Shown here in pieces: positions 13,368 through 25,606 of a DNA stretch of 64,000 nt. A model generated the notes under the pieces. That model saw nothing but the letters and a program-made list of their open reading frames with translations, made no database searches and had not been told where the DNA came from. This stretch comes from Prinia subflava (Eukaryota > Chordata > Aves > Passeriformes > Cisticolidae). The stretch spans positions 13,839,162 through 13,903,161 of the forward strand of contig NC_086283.1 in assembly GCF_021018805.1 (NCBI RefSeq). The letters run 5' to 3'. The position numbers were made by a program, and so were the translations under genes. Numbering within the stretch: position 1 is the stretch's first letter; each line of letters opens with the position of its first letter.

Positions 13368-13474
13368 CTTTGGGCTGGCAGTTTTGCCCATCGTACCCAG
13401 GACAGCACTTCCACTCCAGCAACGTCACTATTTTATGTTTGATTCTGTAAGCCTGGTGTGTTGTTGTCTGGGAC
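13368..13474 (-). CDS. MMRN1: MMRN1 exon 3: second half of the EMI domain
   Basis: This 107-bp exon completes the EMI domain. The translation runs SQTTTHQAYRIKHKIVTLLE and then WKCCPGYDGQNCQ, the hallmark Cys-Cys-Pro-Gly-Tyr end of EMI modules (C239, C240 and C248). With exon 2 this gives six cysteines. The acceptor chosen is TTCACATTTCACAG, ending at 13,475. An AG further in, at 13,453-13,454, would also keep the YRIKHK frame but breaks the phase with exon 2 and drops eight residues that align with human SQKISNPV. The donor is GTGAGT. The exon ends in phase 1, completing an Ala codon with exon 4. Confidence 0.95.
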
Positions 13475-15587
13475 CTGTGAAATGTGAACAATTTAAAGCT
13501 ATTTTAGGTAACCAAAAAGGAGCTGTAAGATACCTGCATAACTGCATTACATTATCTCACTTGTCATACCTATCTTTCTATTACTGATTGAAATTCAAAG
13601 TGAATTCTAACCAGGGTCTGACGTTCATTAGCAATCACAGCTTCAATATTGCAACCCCCAGATTATCTGCATGAATTTTAAAGAAACCTGATGTCTACTT
13701 AGACTTCTTCCCAGCATATCTTATTCAGGATTTAGATACTGCAATGTTTATGCAAGACATTACAATTAAGAACTACTAAACTGGAAAAAGTGAGCCAAAA
13801 ATACAATTTTCATATACTGCTTTTCTTTGGAATTGTGGAAGAATGCATTCACAATAAATTTATACCACATTAACACACATTTAGTGCACACTGGAAACCT
13901 TCTGTTCTAATTACTTCAGACAAGATTATACACACATTAATCCAATAAAGTGTGAAAAATTCCACTCTGGACTTCAGGGAAAGGAGAGCCTGGCCATGTA
14001 ATTGTGAGGCCTCAATTATTACCTTTACAGTATGCAACTGCAGAGGCAGCAGCAATTTTATTTGTGTTTGAACAGACTCTGCACATCCTGGCTGCCCCAC
14101 CACTTCTCTTAAGTTTCTTAAGTTCACAGAGAAGTCAGCTTACAATGAACAGGCTGCAGTATGGCATATAGAATAAACTACAGCAAACCTCCTTGCCCTT
14201 CTAAGATGTTAAAGACAAATTTCAAATAAAAATATTATATACTATTACTAGTTACTGAACCCTAACATGAGGAACACCTAAAATCTCAGAAATTACTGAA
14301 TTGTTTGGTACACACAATCCCTATATAAATCATTCCAGAAAAAAAGATACTTAAAGGCTGTCAGACCTAAAAATATGACCCAATCATGAATCAGACCCAA
14401 TGCATGAAAAAAATGCCACTGTATTTTACATTCCAGTGAATGTTGTCACCCCTTCACAAGGGATGTAATATTATAAATATTAAAATTCTCATAGTAGCTG
14501 GCAGGAGCTTTGCATGTGTCCCTAGCCAGCTTTGGCTGTAAGAAATGGCTTTTTCAGCAGCAAGAACTCAGTAAAGATTAAGGTGATCTGAATTTAAGAG
14601 ACTTCCTGCATATTTTGCTGTATGGATGGTCTTATGATAAAAACACCTAATTCTTCATTAGCATAATCCATTCCAAAAGCCACTCATAAAAATGAAGTGT
14701 CCATGAAAGGAGTCAGTCATGAATAGTGATTTCAAAAATAATCCACGTAAAAAAAATGTAAATGAGTCTCAGAAATTTATGCAGTAGAGCCCTACTCATA
14801 GGAGCAGCACAAGGACCTAAAATGATCAAATTAGAAAAATACTAAAACAAAATACCAATGGCAACATTTCAATCTCAGGGTCCATTCCACGGTTTTGCCA
14901 TGCAATTGACTTAATTTAGGATTCACCAAATGCTAAAGAAGCTCTATTCCCAGTTTCAAATCAAAGCTTTAAATGTGTTCTGCTATACCATCTAGAGGAC
15001 AATTCTCAGAACAGTCAAATTGACTTTTAAAAGGCTTTTAAAATTTTTCAAGGGAAAATACCTTACTATCTCCATTTTGTTGGGGTGCTGTTTCAGTTTG
15101 CCATTTTCCCTGTTCCTGCATTAAAATCCAATTTCACTTACTACTGAAATCTAACATTTGGAGAACACAATGAGACACCCAAACCACAAAGGACAATCTC
15201 TATGTTTAATAGAGCCGTTATTTACAAGTTCCATCCAGGCCAATTACTTGTCTAGGTTCACTGCCTGACCAAAGCTGTGTCAGAAGTAAGCACTCAGCAG
15301 AGAGATAATAACAAAAATATTTATGCCTCTCAGGGGAAGCCTCTTGCTTCAACAGAGCACAAGCTTAGAAAATGGCACAGAAAGGATTTTCTTCCCTGCA
15401 TGTACTTTAAAGATTTGTACTTATGCACCTATCTTTGACTCGAAGACTTTGAACTGACTGGAGGGTTCCTGTGAGGGCATGCTCCCTCTTGTTTCCTTTT
15501 TAATTTTTAAAGCTATATTCACATTTATGGTGTATTTGGTTGTAATTAAAGTACTTGCAAGTACTCTTTCTTCCCAGTTCTCCATAC
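13475..15587 (-). other. MMRN1 intron between exons 3 and 2
   Basis: This is a 2.1-kb AT-rich intron. I see no repeat, RNA gene or conserved-looking block that I can name. Confidence 0.75.
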
Positions 15588-15707
15588 CTCTGAGCACAGG
15601 ATCCAATTTGCCAAGTGCAAGGCTTTGCTCTGCCTGATGAGAAGGTTTCCAGGTTGTCCACCACAACTGTAGGTGTGAGTCTAGTATGGACATAAGCACA
15701 CCAGTTT
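15588..15707 (-). CDS. MMRN1: MMRN1 exon 2: first half of the EMI domain
   Basis: This 120-bp exon encodes the start of the EMI domain, a cysteine-rich module found near the N-terminus of EMILIN and multimerin proteins and involved in multimer assembly. The translation begins NWCAYVHTRLTPTVVVDN, very close to human MMRN1, and contains three cysteines (C179, C206, C213 in the joined numbering). The acceptor is preceded by a CTGTTTTACAG tract. The donor is GTATGG, a weaker form. The exon takes one base from the preceding codon and leaves two for the next, so it fits exon 1 and exon 3 exactly. The reading frame stays open a little past the donor, so the open frame alone would overstate the exon. 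Confidence 0.95.
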
Positions 15708-18700
15708 CTGTAAAACAGAGAAGGTAAAATGATTAAAAGTTTTACAAATAGGAGTAAGTTACAAAAATTAAGTTTGTTTCACTCAAACTGACAACGTTGT
15801 CTTGGGCAATTACTTAGTCTTTGTGATTCAGCAAAGAAAGCAGATAATTTTTTCATCTCTACATACATTCATATTGCAAATCTAAATTTTAGTTTGTAAA
15901 TATTTGTGGAGCTCTAAGAACAAAGAAGCTCTTCTAGACTGCAGTAAAGACAGGTCTTAAAATACACCTGCATTTCAGAGTACAGAAACTGTTTATCCAG
16001 AATTCAAAGGATTCTTCAGTGAGGTTTTTAATCATCCACAGCTTTCACATTATGGGCAGCCATTCCAGAGTTTCTCCCTTTTCCCAGCAGTACTGTGAGT
16101 ACAGGTAGACTTTGTTTTCCAGTGCACTGTGAGATCAAAGCCACGCACAGCAAACACATGCCATAGCTCCATACTTCCCTGTGCCTCTGGATGCCCATCC
16201 AGAGAAGGCAGTCACATACAAAAAGATTAGACTCTAGATCACTGCTGCAAGGGAGCTGGAGCTGGTGAGTGCAAGAGCAGGTTTGATGGGTTTTTTTGAA
16301 AAGGTTTCTAAGGAGGTTGCAAGAAAATGTAAACTGTTAAATCAGATTTTGAAACTTGGCTACAGTAGGAACTACAGTAGAGAATAGAATTAAGTCAAAA
16401 TTAAAATGTGAATAATGGCTCAGGACAGATTTGTACAGGGAAATTATGCCACAGAGATATATTGGTATTCCCTGAATCAGAAGCAGACAGATAAATGTGT
16501 GATTTTCAGAGGCTTGTGGCAAGGTCACTTAGCAAAAGACATTGGGGTGTGGGGGGGGAAGCAATCAATTGCATAGTAAGAAGATAGCTCCTGTTATAAA
16601 TAAATAAGGCATTAAATCAGAGAGCTGAAAGACCAGTTTGCTTTTTCAAGAAGCAATTTATCAACACAATCCCACATTAATCCATAATAGGCACTTCTAG
16701 GGGAGAAGTAAATAGGGGGATGGCAGGGTTATACAGAATTTTACAAAATCGTTTGTGCAGTAAAAAAAGCTGAACTTGAAGAATTGCAGAAGTTTCATTA
16801 TACTGAATTTCCAACTAAGTATGTGTCAGAAAAAAGTCTTGTAATGCAGAATCAGCCCCAAAGACAGGCTTATAGAGATAGTACCACTACATACAGTAGC
16901 TTTCATCAGGGGAAAAAAGTAATCTTGGAGTCATTATTAATGGCTCTCTGAATAGGCCAATTTATTGGTTTACCTTAACTAAGTTAGGTAATCAAATACT
17001 TGAAATTATTAGGAAGAACTAAAGAACAAACAGGAATCATCACTGTTTCAGTACATCAACTCTTTGTTACTATAGATGAGTTTATAGGCAGTTTGAGCAG
17101 AGAATTCAGGTTTGGTCCTACATCCCAAAGAGGGGTGGAAATAAAGACAAATAGAAGAGCAGGAGGGATACAAAGTCATGAGATTCATTATTCTGTTTGT
17201 CTTGTTATAATAAATGAGCATCAAAACAGGTTTTAAGCTAAAGAAGACAAAAATGAAGGGCCAGGCAGGGCCAGGGCTATTTCCATAGCCATAGACTGTA
17301 CTGAATTTGGAAGCCAAAAGGCATTTTAAAAAGCAGTAAAACTATTTCATGAAAAAAAATCATGCCATTAAGGTAGTAACAGTTTGGTTTTTTTATCATT
17401 AAGTTGTAACTATAACCTTTGCCTCAGGAATTCTCCCAGTTGCAGACTGGAAAGTATCCTGAAGAAAGCATTATTATGTTTCCGCTGGTGGAACAAATGT
17501 CTATTTGGCCTAGTGCTGACCTTCTTCTTTCATCTTTAACTTAGTACAGCCTTTCTCAGGATCATATTATTCTCTTGCCCATGCTGAAATATATTTAATT
17601 TTTGCCTTGGCGAGTTAGGGACTAGAGATTGTTTCAGTTCTAGGGTTGGTGAAGCTTCAAGGACTTCCAAAAATATTGGCATATGAGAACTTGAATTTCA
17701 TCTTTCTGTGTGGTGTTTTGCTGCTAACATTTTCTTCCAGTGGTAGTAGTTCTGTTCACATTTCATAATCCACTAAGGGAATACATATATTTGCTCCAGA
17801 AATCATATCTTGCTATGGGCTCCTTACAGTGAAAATCAAAATACAATTAAGACCAGATTAGTTCCATTTACTTAAGTGGCATTAGTACAGATTTACAGTG
17901 TTTCAAACATGAACAACAGCACAAAACACAAAATAGTACCAGCATCTGTCCTAAAGTGATTGCTTTTGTCTACTGAGATCCTACCACTGTATGCACATTA
18001 GCTCAGTAAGTGCTGTATTCAAAATGATTGCTGAGAAAAAAGAAGGATAAGCCAGAAAGATGCTGAAATTAACAGATTTAACCTCACAATATCTCTACGG
18101 CCAATATTGCAGCACTCCCTTTCACAACACACATTGTTTATTTGAGGAATAACGTGCCTTATATAAAGTGAGCTTTGAGTGCCTTTGATCTGATTTTGCT
18201 CACTCACTCTCCACTTGCTTGAGAGTTTTCATTATGATAGTATTTCTTCTTAATTAGGTATAAAAAGGCTGTGCTTTTTTTGATATTTCCTTGATGGTCT
18301 TTCTCCTTTAGTTATTGCCTTTTATCCATGTGTATTAATTAAGGACTCCATGAATATTTTCTAAAAGTTAAATGCAGCTATCAAGCATGAGCATAAAGAT
18401 TAGGTAGTCTGCTCACTTTCTCTAGGGAAGTCAAGAGCAACTATATGCAGGCTTGAGACACATAAAATTGGCAAAAAGGAGAGGAAATTTAAGTCTTCCA
18501 AGTTTTGCAGAGGAATAATGAAGTTACTTACCCATCCCTCCAGGAGAGGCATGTGGGTTCCTCACAGTCTCCTGTATCAGAGACTGGCAGTAGTAACTAA
18601 GTAATAATGATACTGGAGTTAAACACCAGCAGCAGCAAGCCAGAGAGACAGAGCTTACGGAGAAATGTAGCTGCCTCTCTTCCAGCACACCTCTGCATCA

Positions 18701-19236
18701 GCAAGGGAGGCCAGGCATCCCCATTGCCAAGAGATCAATGGGAGCCGGACACAGAGGGGGCATGGTCCCCTGGGAAGCACTGCCAGGAAAACAGCTCTTC
18801 CAGGGGGCTTCCTCTCTGAGCACCAAGGAGCACAAGAGTGGGGCTTCTTCCTAGGAGAAGGGTCAAAACCACATAAGCCAGGCATTGACCTTGCCAGCAG
18901 CAGAGCTACCACAGAACCAGGAAACTTCAGGAAGCAGTGGGGTGGCAGTAACAAGTCAACGAGCAGCCCAGCAGGGACCAGGCAAGGTGCCAGGTCTGGG
19001 GGAACTGCTACAGACAAGCACCTTCACAAGGAAAAAAACCTAGGAGCTCAAGCCTGGGCTTAAGTGGAGCCTAGGGTGGAGGCCACAGGTGAGATTGCTT
19101 AGGACCATCAAGGCTTATTATCCTGCTCAGTGCAGGCATGAAATCTCTTCCCTTTCACAGCTGTGGTGAAGGTTCTGCAAATTCATACCCAAGATTCAAA
19201 ACTGTATTTTTTTCGTCTGAAGTGCAGCACAGAGAT

Positions 19237-19336
19237 TAAAACAAACAAAACAAAACAAAACAAAACAAAACAAAACAAAACAAAACAACAACAACAACAG
19301 AAAAAACAAACAAACAAACAAACAAACAAACAAAAC
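19237..19336 (+). repeat. Compound microsatellite (AAAAC)n-(AAC)n-(AAAC)n
   Basis: Three related units follow each other: AAAAC repeats to about 19,286, AAC repeats to about 19,299, a short A run, then AAAC repeats to 19,336. The units differ only in the length of the A run, which suggests slippage from one A-rich source. It lies in MMRN1 intron 1. Confidence 0.95.
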
Positions 19337-21029
19337 CACCAACTCCCAGCATATGAATAGGATACTAAATATTTCTTAACAGATGCAGGAAGTGATTCTG
19401 GACCAGACTGACACTGATCTATTCAGCAGGAGCTCTGACTAAGCCTGGGGATTTGCTTATGATTTAAACTAAGTATAGAGAATGTAAACAACTAAATTCC
19501 TAAATAATTCTCAGCAATTAACCAATGGCATATAAAGTCTGCTCAGAAAACCACTGAAGCAATAATGCCATCTATAGCTGTTGTGCTTTCCACATGTGCT
19601 TTCCTGTTGCACATTAGATCTTTAGGAATTGAGGAGCTAATGTCTTGGGCAGTTAAGTGCTGAGCATCGCACTTTTACAAATCAAAAAGGCAAACATAGG
19701 GATCAGATTTTAAAATCTGCTCTACAGTGAGAGGGGTGAGGTTAGGGACTTGGGCCTGTGGCTCCCTAGCCTTCAATTTACCCTTGCATGCAGATCTGAC
19801 AGCTCACCAGAGAAAGGGATTAAGCAGAAGGTGTACAAGAATATTGTCATTGACAACCTGTTCTGTAGTGCACATGTTTGGGGTATACATTCTACTAACT
19901 GGGAGCCATTTTACACCTGAGCAAATGTGGTCAATGAAAAGATAAAAAGAATTAAAAGAGGCACTAAAAACTTTGCAAAAGACATGAAAGCACTGGAATA
20001 TAGATTTCAGTTAAAAAAAACAAACCCTACCTCCCCCAAACACTTTTTAAAAAATCACACTGTAGTTATGATTATTATTACTATTATTATTTAGGGTGTC
20101 TAGCTTTGAGGATCAGCTATTGGAACTTGCTCGTTTGGCGATGCCTTCCAAAGGAAAAAAAATGTTACAGTACATCCCAAATGTTAAGGGCCATTCTTGT
20201 TTTTTAAAGACAGTCTGAACTCAGCCTCTGGTCTCTACCAAAAATTTAAGTAACTTGAGCAGATTGTTTCCATTTGAAATATTTAACTCATTCTTAATGT
20301 ATGTGAGTGCAATGTCTGAAGCTATCGTTCTCACATGGCCCAGCAATCTTTGATCAGGCTAAATTGGAGGAAATATTCACAGCAAAAGAGCCCCTGGTGT
20401 GACTCATAATTAGGTTTACACTACCAATGAAATAAGCTCATTAAGAGATGTTAAGAATGTAAATATAATTTTGAAATCAAATTGTCTGAAAAAATGTAGA
20501 TTTGGAAATAGAAGATGAAGCGTGGCGGAAGAACTATGACAGGCTGTGTTAATGCAACAGCAGAACAGAAGACAACTGATTTGCATAACAGGACTTTAAA
20601 CCTGAAAATCCTCTTTACCCTCCCTGAAATAATTTATTCCAGATCATCAACACAGGCTTCTAACATGCAGATTTTGTTGAGAGCTGGAGGAGCCTAGCAT
20701 CTCTTTTGCATTGAGCCTGATTTCAATCAGGAAAGCTGTATTTAAAAACAAAACAAAATCCTCACAACATACAACAGAATTCCAGCCTAGAAAGAGCAGT
20801 ACAAGTTCCGATTTGGCATAAAGCCCAAGTCACAGATTTCATCCTCTTCTTGCATGTCTTGGCCAGGAACACGCACTGGTGGCAATATGTGTGAGAGTCT
20901 TCAGGCCTTTAAAGCAGCCTCCTTGATGTGGTATTTGCTGCAGAATTCCCAGTTTAAATCAGATTATTTCTCGTCCAGCTCTGCACTCGGTGTGTTTTGG
21001 CTGTACCCAAATGTGACATCCCCCGTCAG

Positions 21030-21620
21030 GGCTGCGGCAGCACCTACACCGAGAAGCGGGGCACGGCAGGAAGAGCCGCGTTCACTTCTGCTGGAACCTG
21101 TGAGCATGTCTGCTCGGCAGCCTCGGCAGCCAGAGCCCTCTGGGCCTCAGGGCCACTCCCAATTCCCTCAGACCTAAATCCTGAGCAGGGAATTGGCCCC
21201 AGAGCCTGCCCAGGCGACTGCAACAAATCGCCTACAGCGGCCAGGGACCCATCACTGCCACCCACACGCTGTCTTTCAGCCTGTCTTGGGGATTTAAGCT
21301 TGTGGGGATCCCTGCCGCCTGGTTCGGGGGACACTCGAGAGCCCTTAACCCCGTTTTTGCCCTTTAAACCCCTCCTAAGCCGCGATCAGGCGGGCCCAGG
21401 CTCTGCGCAGTGCCGGGCGCGGCTGGCAGGTGGCGGCGCAGGCCGCGGAGCTGCCGGCGCTGGGGCGCCCGAGCTGCTGAAAAGCGAAGTACAATCGACA
21501 CCAGCTTTTTTTAGCGTCCCCTGCAGTCCCCCTTCCACAGCACATTTCCCTTGTAAAATGTTCCCTGGGTCCATTGCTGGGAAAAGAGCAAACCTCACAA
21601 AAACCGCCGGCAACGCCTGT
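21030..21620. other. Intronic CpG-rich block
   Basis: This block is much richer in G+C and CpG than its surroundings, most clearly at 21,340-21,480. It lies inside MMRN1 intron 1, about 7 kb downstream of exon 1. Open frames of 96-209 codons on both strands reflect the scarcity of stops in GC-rich DNA and resemble no protein I know. It could be an alternative promoter, an enhancer or an old GC-rich insertion. Confidence 0.6.
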
Positions 21621-24600
21621 ACGTGATTTCCTCCGCTTGCTTGTAAGTGCGGACTCCTGTAAGTGCCACCCCACACACTGCTGAGGAACAGCAGTGCTAG
21701 TCGGGCCACAAAGGGTATAGAATCAGTTATGGCCTCTTCATATCGTATCTGAAAATGACGGATTTTTGTCTGTGAGTAAATTAGATTACCCAGCTTTTAA
21801 TAGAAATGCTATTGAATCAGCCCAGCTGAACACCACTGAATCATGACAATGAGATTACTGTGTTCCTGACGGAATACAAAAGGACCCAGAGCTGGAGCTG
21901 TTGTCAAAGTCCATGCCCAGTTTGATGGTTGTGCCTCATTCCGGTTGTATGCAGCTTATTTGTATTTCACAGAATAGGTAATGAAATACTCATCTTGATT
22001 CTACAGCAGTTTTAATTCTATATTATCCTTCACATCTGAGCAAAGGGGATGTAGACAGCGTGTAGAGCCAGGAGATGCTGGCTTTTCAATCTGCTTTAAA
22101 CAACCTGCCAAGTTTGGATGAGGAGACATGATGTAAACATTCAGATTATAAGGGTAGCAAGCACCCTCACAAGGTTCTTTTTTGCTATTGCATGAGAGAC
22201 TGGCTTTAGTAACTTCCTTTGAATTCCACTAGGTGACCACAGAGACTTCTCATTGTGATATGGTAAATTCTGTATCTTTAAGTGAATGTCGGTCATCTTT
22301 CAAAAATATAAGCTCTGTTTCAAAGAAAAATTATAAACTTGAACCAAAACCAGTTAATCCTTTAGGTTCAGTGCCCAGCTTCCTTTGCTCTGAACATATG
22401 AATCTAAGCTGTAATAAAAATTCAGTACTCACTAGGGACTGACCATAAACAAATCAAATTGGAAAATGTGTTTTACAAGCTGGCTGGAATGGAAGAAACT
22501 AAAAGGTGCATGTGACATGTAATATAAAATAGTATGTGATAATAAATTATGTTACAGGATATGTTTTTATCCCTGAGAAACAACTGGCTTGTTGACACTA
22601 ACTAGAGCATTAGGTGTCAAAGATTTGTTTAATGTTTTTTTTTTTTCAGGACTCAGTGTCCTGACATTTTGTCCTGTCTGTTACAAAACACAAATTCTCC
22701 TCTCGTCATTCATTTCCTTTTTTTATATTACAGTGCTGAAACCTTGGACTGTGAACAGTCTCTTTGTTTCATCTGAATTTTTATTTACTGTTTGTCTTCC
22801 CTCGTGCTGCAAAAATTGATTCACTATTTCCACTTACCTAGTACTTCACCAATCTGTTTTAGCATTTAAATGTTCTCTTGTTGCAAACCAGATCACCTCT
22901 TTGATACATGATTTTCCATTCCATGTCAGAGCCCTTTAACACAAAAAAACTTTTCCACATGGAATTTAGACTTCAGAGAGGATATCCATTAATATCAAAT
23001 CTTTGAGAATTATCCAGTAAAGCACATCTGAAAATGCAGACAAACTGCTCTTTAAAAAGGTCTGAATTCTGCCTTTTTACTTCTGGATTATAAATTTATT
23101 TTCCCTCTTCTAATTGACGCAGAGTACAAAATTCATTAAGGTAGTTCTGTTCTAATTTACTGTCAGTGCTCCTCAGGTAACCTTCAGTTGTATTCAGATT
23201 TCACTGCATTTTTAGTGCCTTTGTGATCTCCAGAAAAGGAGACTGCAGTATCTCAGTGATGGCTTCTCCACTTGGAGAAATATCGGCAACAAAAAAAAGT
23301 CTTTGTAAGTGACAAAATGAAAATATAAAAAATAGGATCCATTACAGTTTCAGGGGTGAATTTGTCCTTGTTTATAGTGTTGCTTTGGGCAGCTTCTCTT
23401 TTTTTTTCCCTGTCTTTAGATGATTAAAAGCCTTGCCAGTTTCTTTGTATCTGATTTGCCACTTAATCATACAGATACATATCTCTATGGTGTCATTGTC
23501 TGATCTTATGGGGCTCTTGAATGGAAAGGATCTGAGGCAAAGTCCATGAATTCAAGGTGATTTTTTTTCCCACAGGCTTTTTCCTCATGACCAATGGTGT
23601 TGCTTACCAGGAATGTGTTACAGAATAGATGCTCTGTATCAGATTTGGCAGAAAAATTGACATTTGAAACACTTGCTTTCTCTATCTGGCTACACAGATA
23701 ATGACTTTGGAAAACATATGGGGACACCTTGCTGCTGTCCTCTCCTTGCCAAGTCTATTCTAGAATTAGGGTCAGTTGTCTAAAATATCTATTATATTCA
23801 GATTTGTAAGAATGCCTATTTTCTGTGCATACCTGAGCAGATGTTTCTGTTATACCCTAAATGAAATGCCACAAAGAGCTGACTTTTTGCAATGGCTAGT
23901 TTGGTACAGTATTTCTAATCTATTCAGAGGCATGGAGAGACATTACAGGGATGGAAAACAGTCTCTTCCTAATCCTTTCTGTTCCCATGGCAGATGAAAC
24001 AAAGAACAAGAGCAAGATAAGCATGAGCATTAATGAAATAGTTAGTGTAATGAGACAAACAGAAACATTCTTTACCATCTTGAAAAAAACACAGAAATCA
24101 TCTGTATAGTGGTGTCTTATCTGTTCACAGAAAAACTAAACAACGAGACTCTGAAAAGGCTAAGTACTTTGTGACTGTCTCAAAAACAACTTTGGTGAAG
24201 AAGTGTTGTTGTTTTTTTTTGTTGTTGCTGTTTTTTGGTTTTTTTTCCTGCGCTATATTGCTATATTTCCTGTCCTGCTGAAAACAGCCTGTCATGACTG
24301 CCAGCCATCACTGCTTTGGGACTGCTATGGGGGTAACACTGAGCTTAGCATGTGTAGGAAAATTGGGTTGTGGGCTTATAGCTGAGCATCAGAAACACAT
24401 TCAAGGTGCTGCTGCATGAGAGTGACTTATTGCAACAATCTTCTGCTTAGCTGCAGTACAACATTCTGAGGACAGAGATTGGCAAACATGCCCTGACACA
24501 GCCACCAAGGCAGCCTCAGGCCTGTGTAGGAGCTTCTTCTTCCCAGGTCATAGTGAATGTATCTAGTGAGGCAGAAACCTAAGCCATGTGTGACTGTATT

Positions 24601-25546
24601 TTTTGTAAATGCACAATGATGCAAAATCTTAGGAAATCGATTCAAGAATTGTTCTCTCTGCTCCATTAAAAAGGGACATGATGAAAACAGACCGTGAACC
24701 TCGCATTAACCAGGCAGTTAAATCAGGTTTCTATGTGTCTCATGTATCTGAACTGTCTGCTGATCTTAACCATTCATTTTTATTTGTCAGTACACTAGAT
24801 TTCTACCAAGCTGATACAGGCAAAAGCAATTTCCAGGCAGAAATGCAGACGTCTCGTCATGAGAATGAGATATTTCAGCACTCCTATCACATGTGACAGC
24901 TAAGCAAATCTGTCCCTGGTGCTGACTCTATTAAACCCTTCTGTGCTTAGTAATAAAATACAAAGTCACCTCAGTTCTACCCAAAGTAATGATAAAGGAA
25001 GTGTTTTAAGACCCTCAGTGCCTTCAAGATAAAGAAAACGTGTAATATATAAATAATAAGAGAAAAGAGTAATGTACAACCACTCAGTAATGTGGGGATA
25101 CGGTGTTTAATTTACAGCCTGAATGAAAGTCTCATGTATTCAGGAGCTGCCCTGGATAATAATTAATAAAGTCAGGTTCAGAATGAAAAGATGAGTCTGC
25201 TGGTCTCAGGACTCCACATGAAACTTACTCCATTGCACCACTGTTGTTTAAGCTGCTTTACACAGTGAAATACTGTAATTGTATCTCTCCACAGACTGAA
25301 AAACACATATCTCAAATGAGCTCAGTTGAAAAGAATGTATCATAGATTTTCTTTTTTCACACCAAATTGATATTTAGATTTATGTCACTGAATTTTGAAG
25401 AAGTTCTCTCACTCTAGGTTTACATTATTTATTTATTCATTGGTAAAGATTGTATAAAACTTTGAAGATGGTAGAAATAAAAAAAAATAAGAAAGAATGT
25501 GTATTTGTAGAGACATTAAGTTTCACATTTCAGAACGTGACTCAAA

Positions 25547-25606
25547 TTCATTACTAGGAGTGAAGAAATGAATTTATTCATTACTAGGACTGAAGAAGTG
25601 AATTTT
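25547..25606 (+). repeat. Tandem duplication, two 30-bp units
   Basis: Two adjacent copies of a 30-bp unit, beginning TTCATTACTAGGA and ending TGAATTT(A/T), differ at only three positions. This is a recent local duplication in MMRN1 intron 1. Confidence 0.9.

Noticed and set aside
13368..13452. Shorter version of MMRN1 exon 3 starting at the inner AG
   Set aside because: It breaks the phase with exon 2 and loses residues that align with human MMRN1; the outer acceptor also has a better pyrimidine tract.
20997..21626. A 209-codon plus frame in MMRN1 intron 1
   Set aside because: It lies in a CpG-rich block with competing frames on the other strand, low-complexity composition and no domain.
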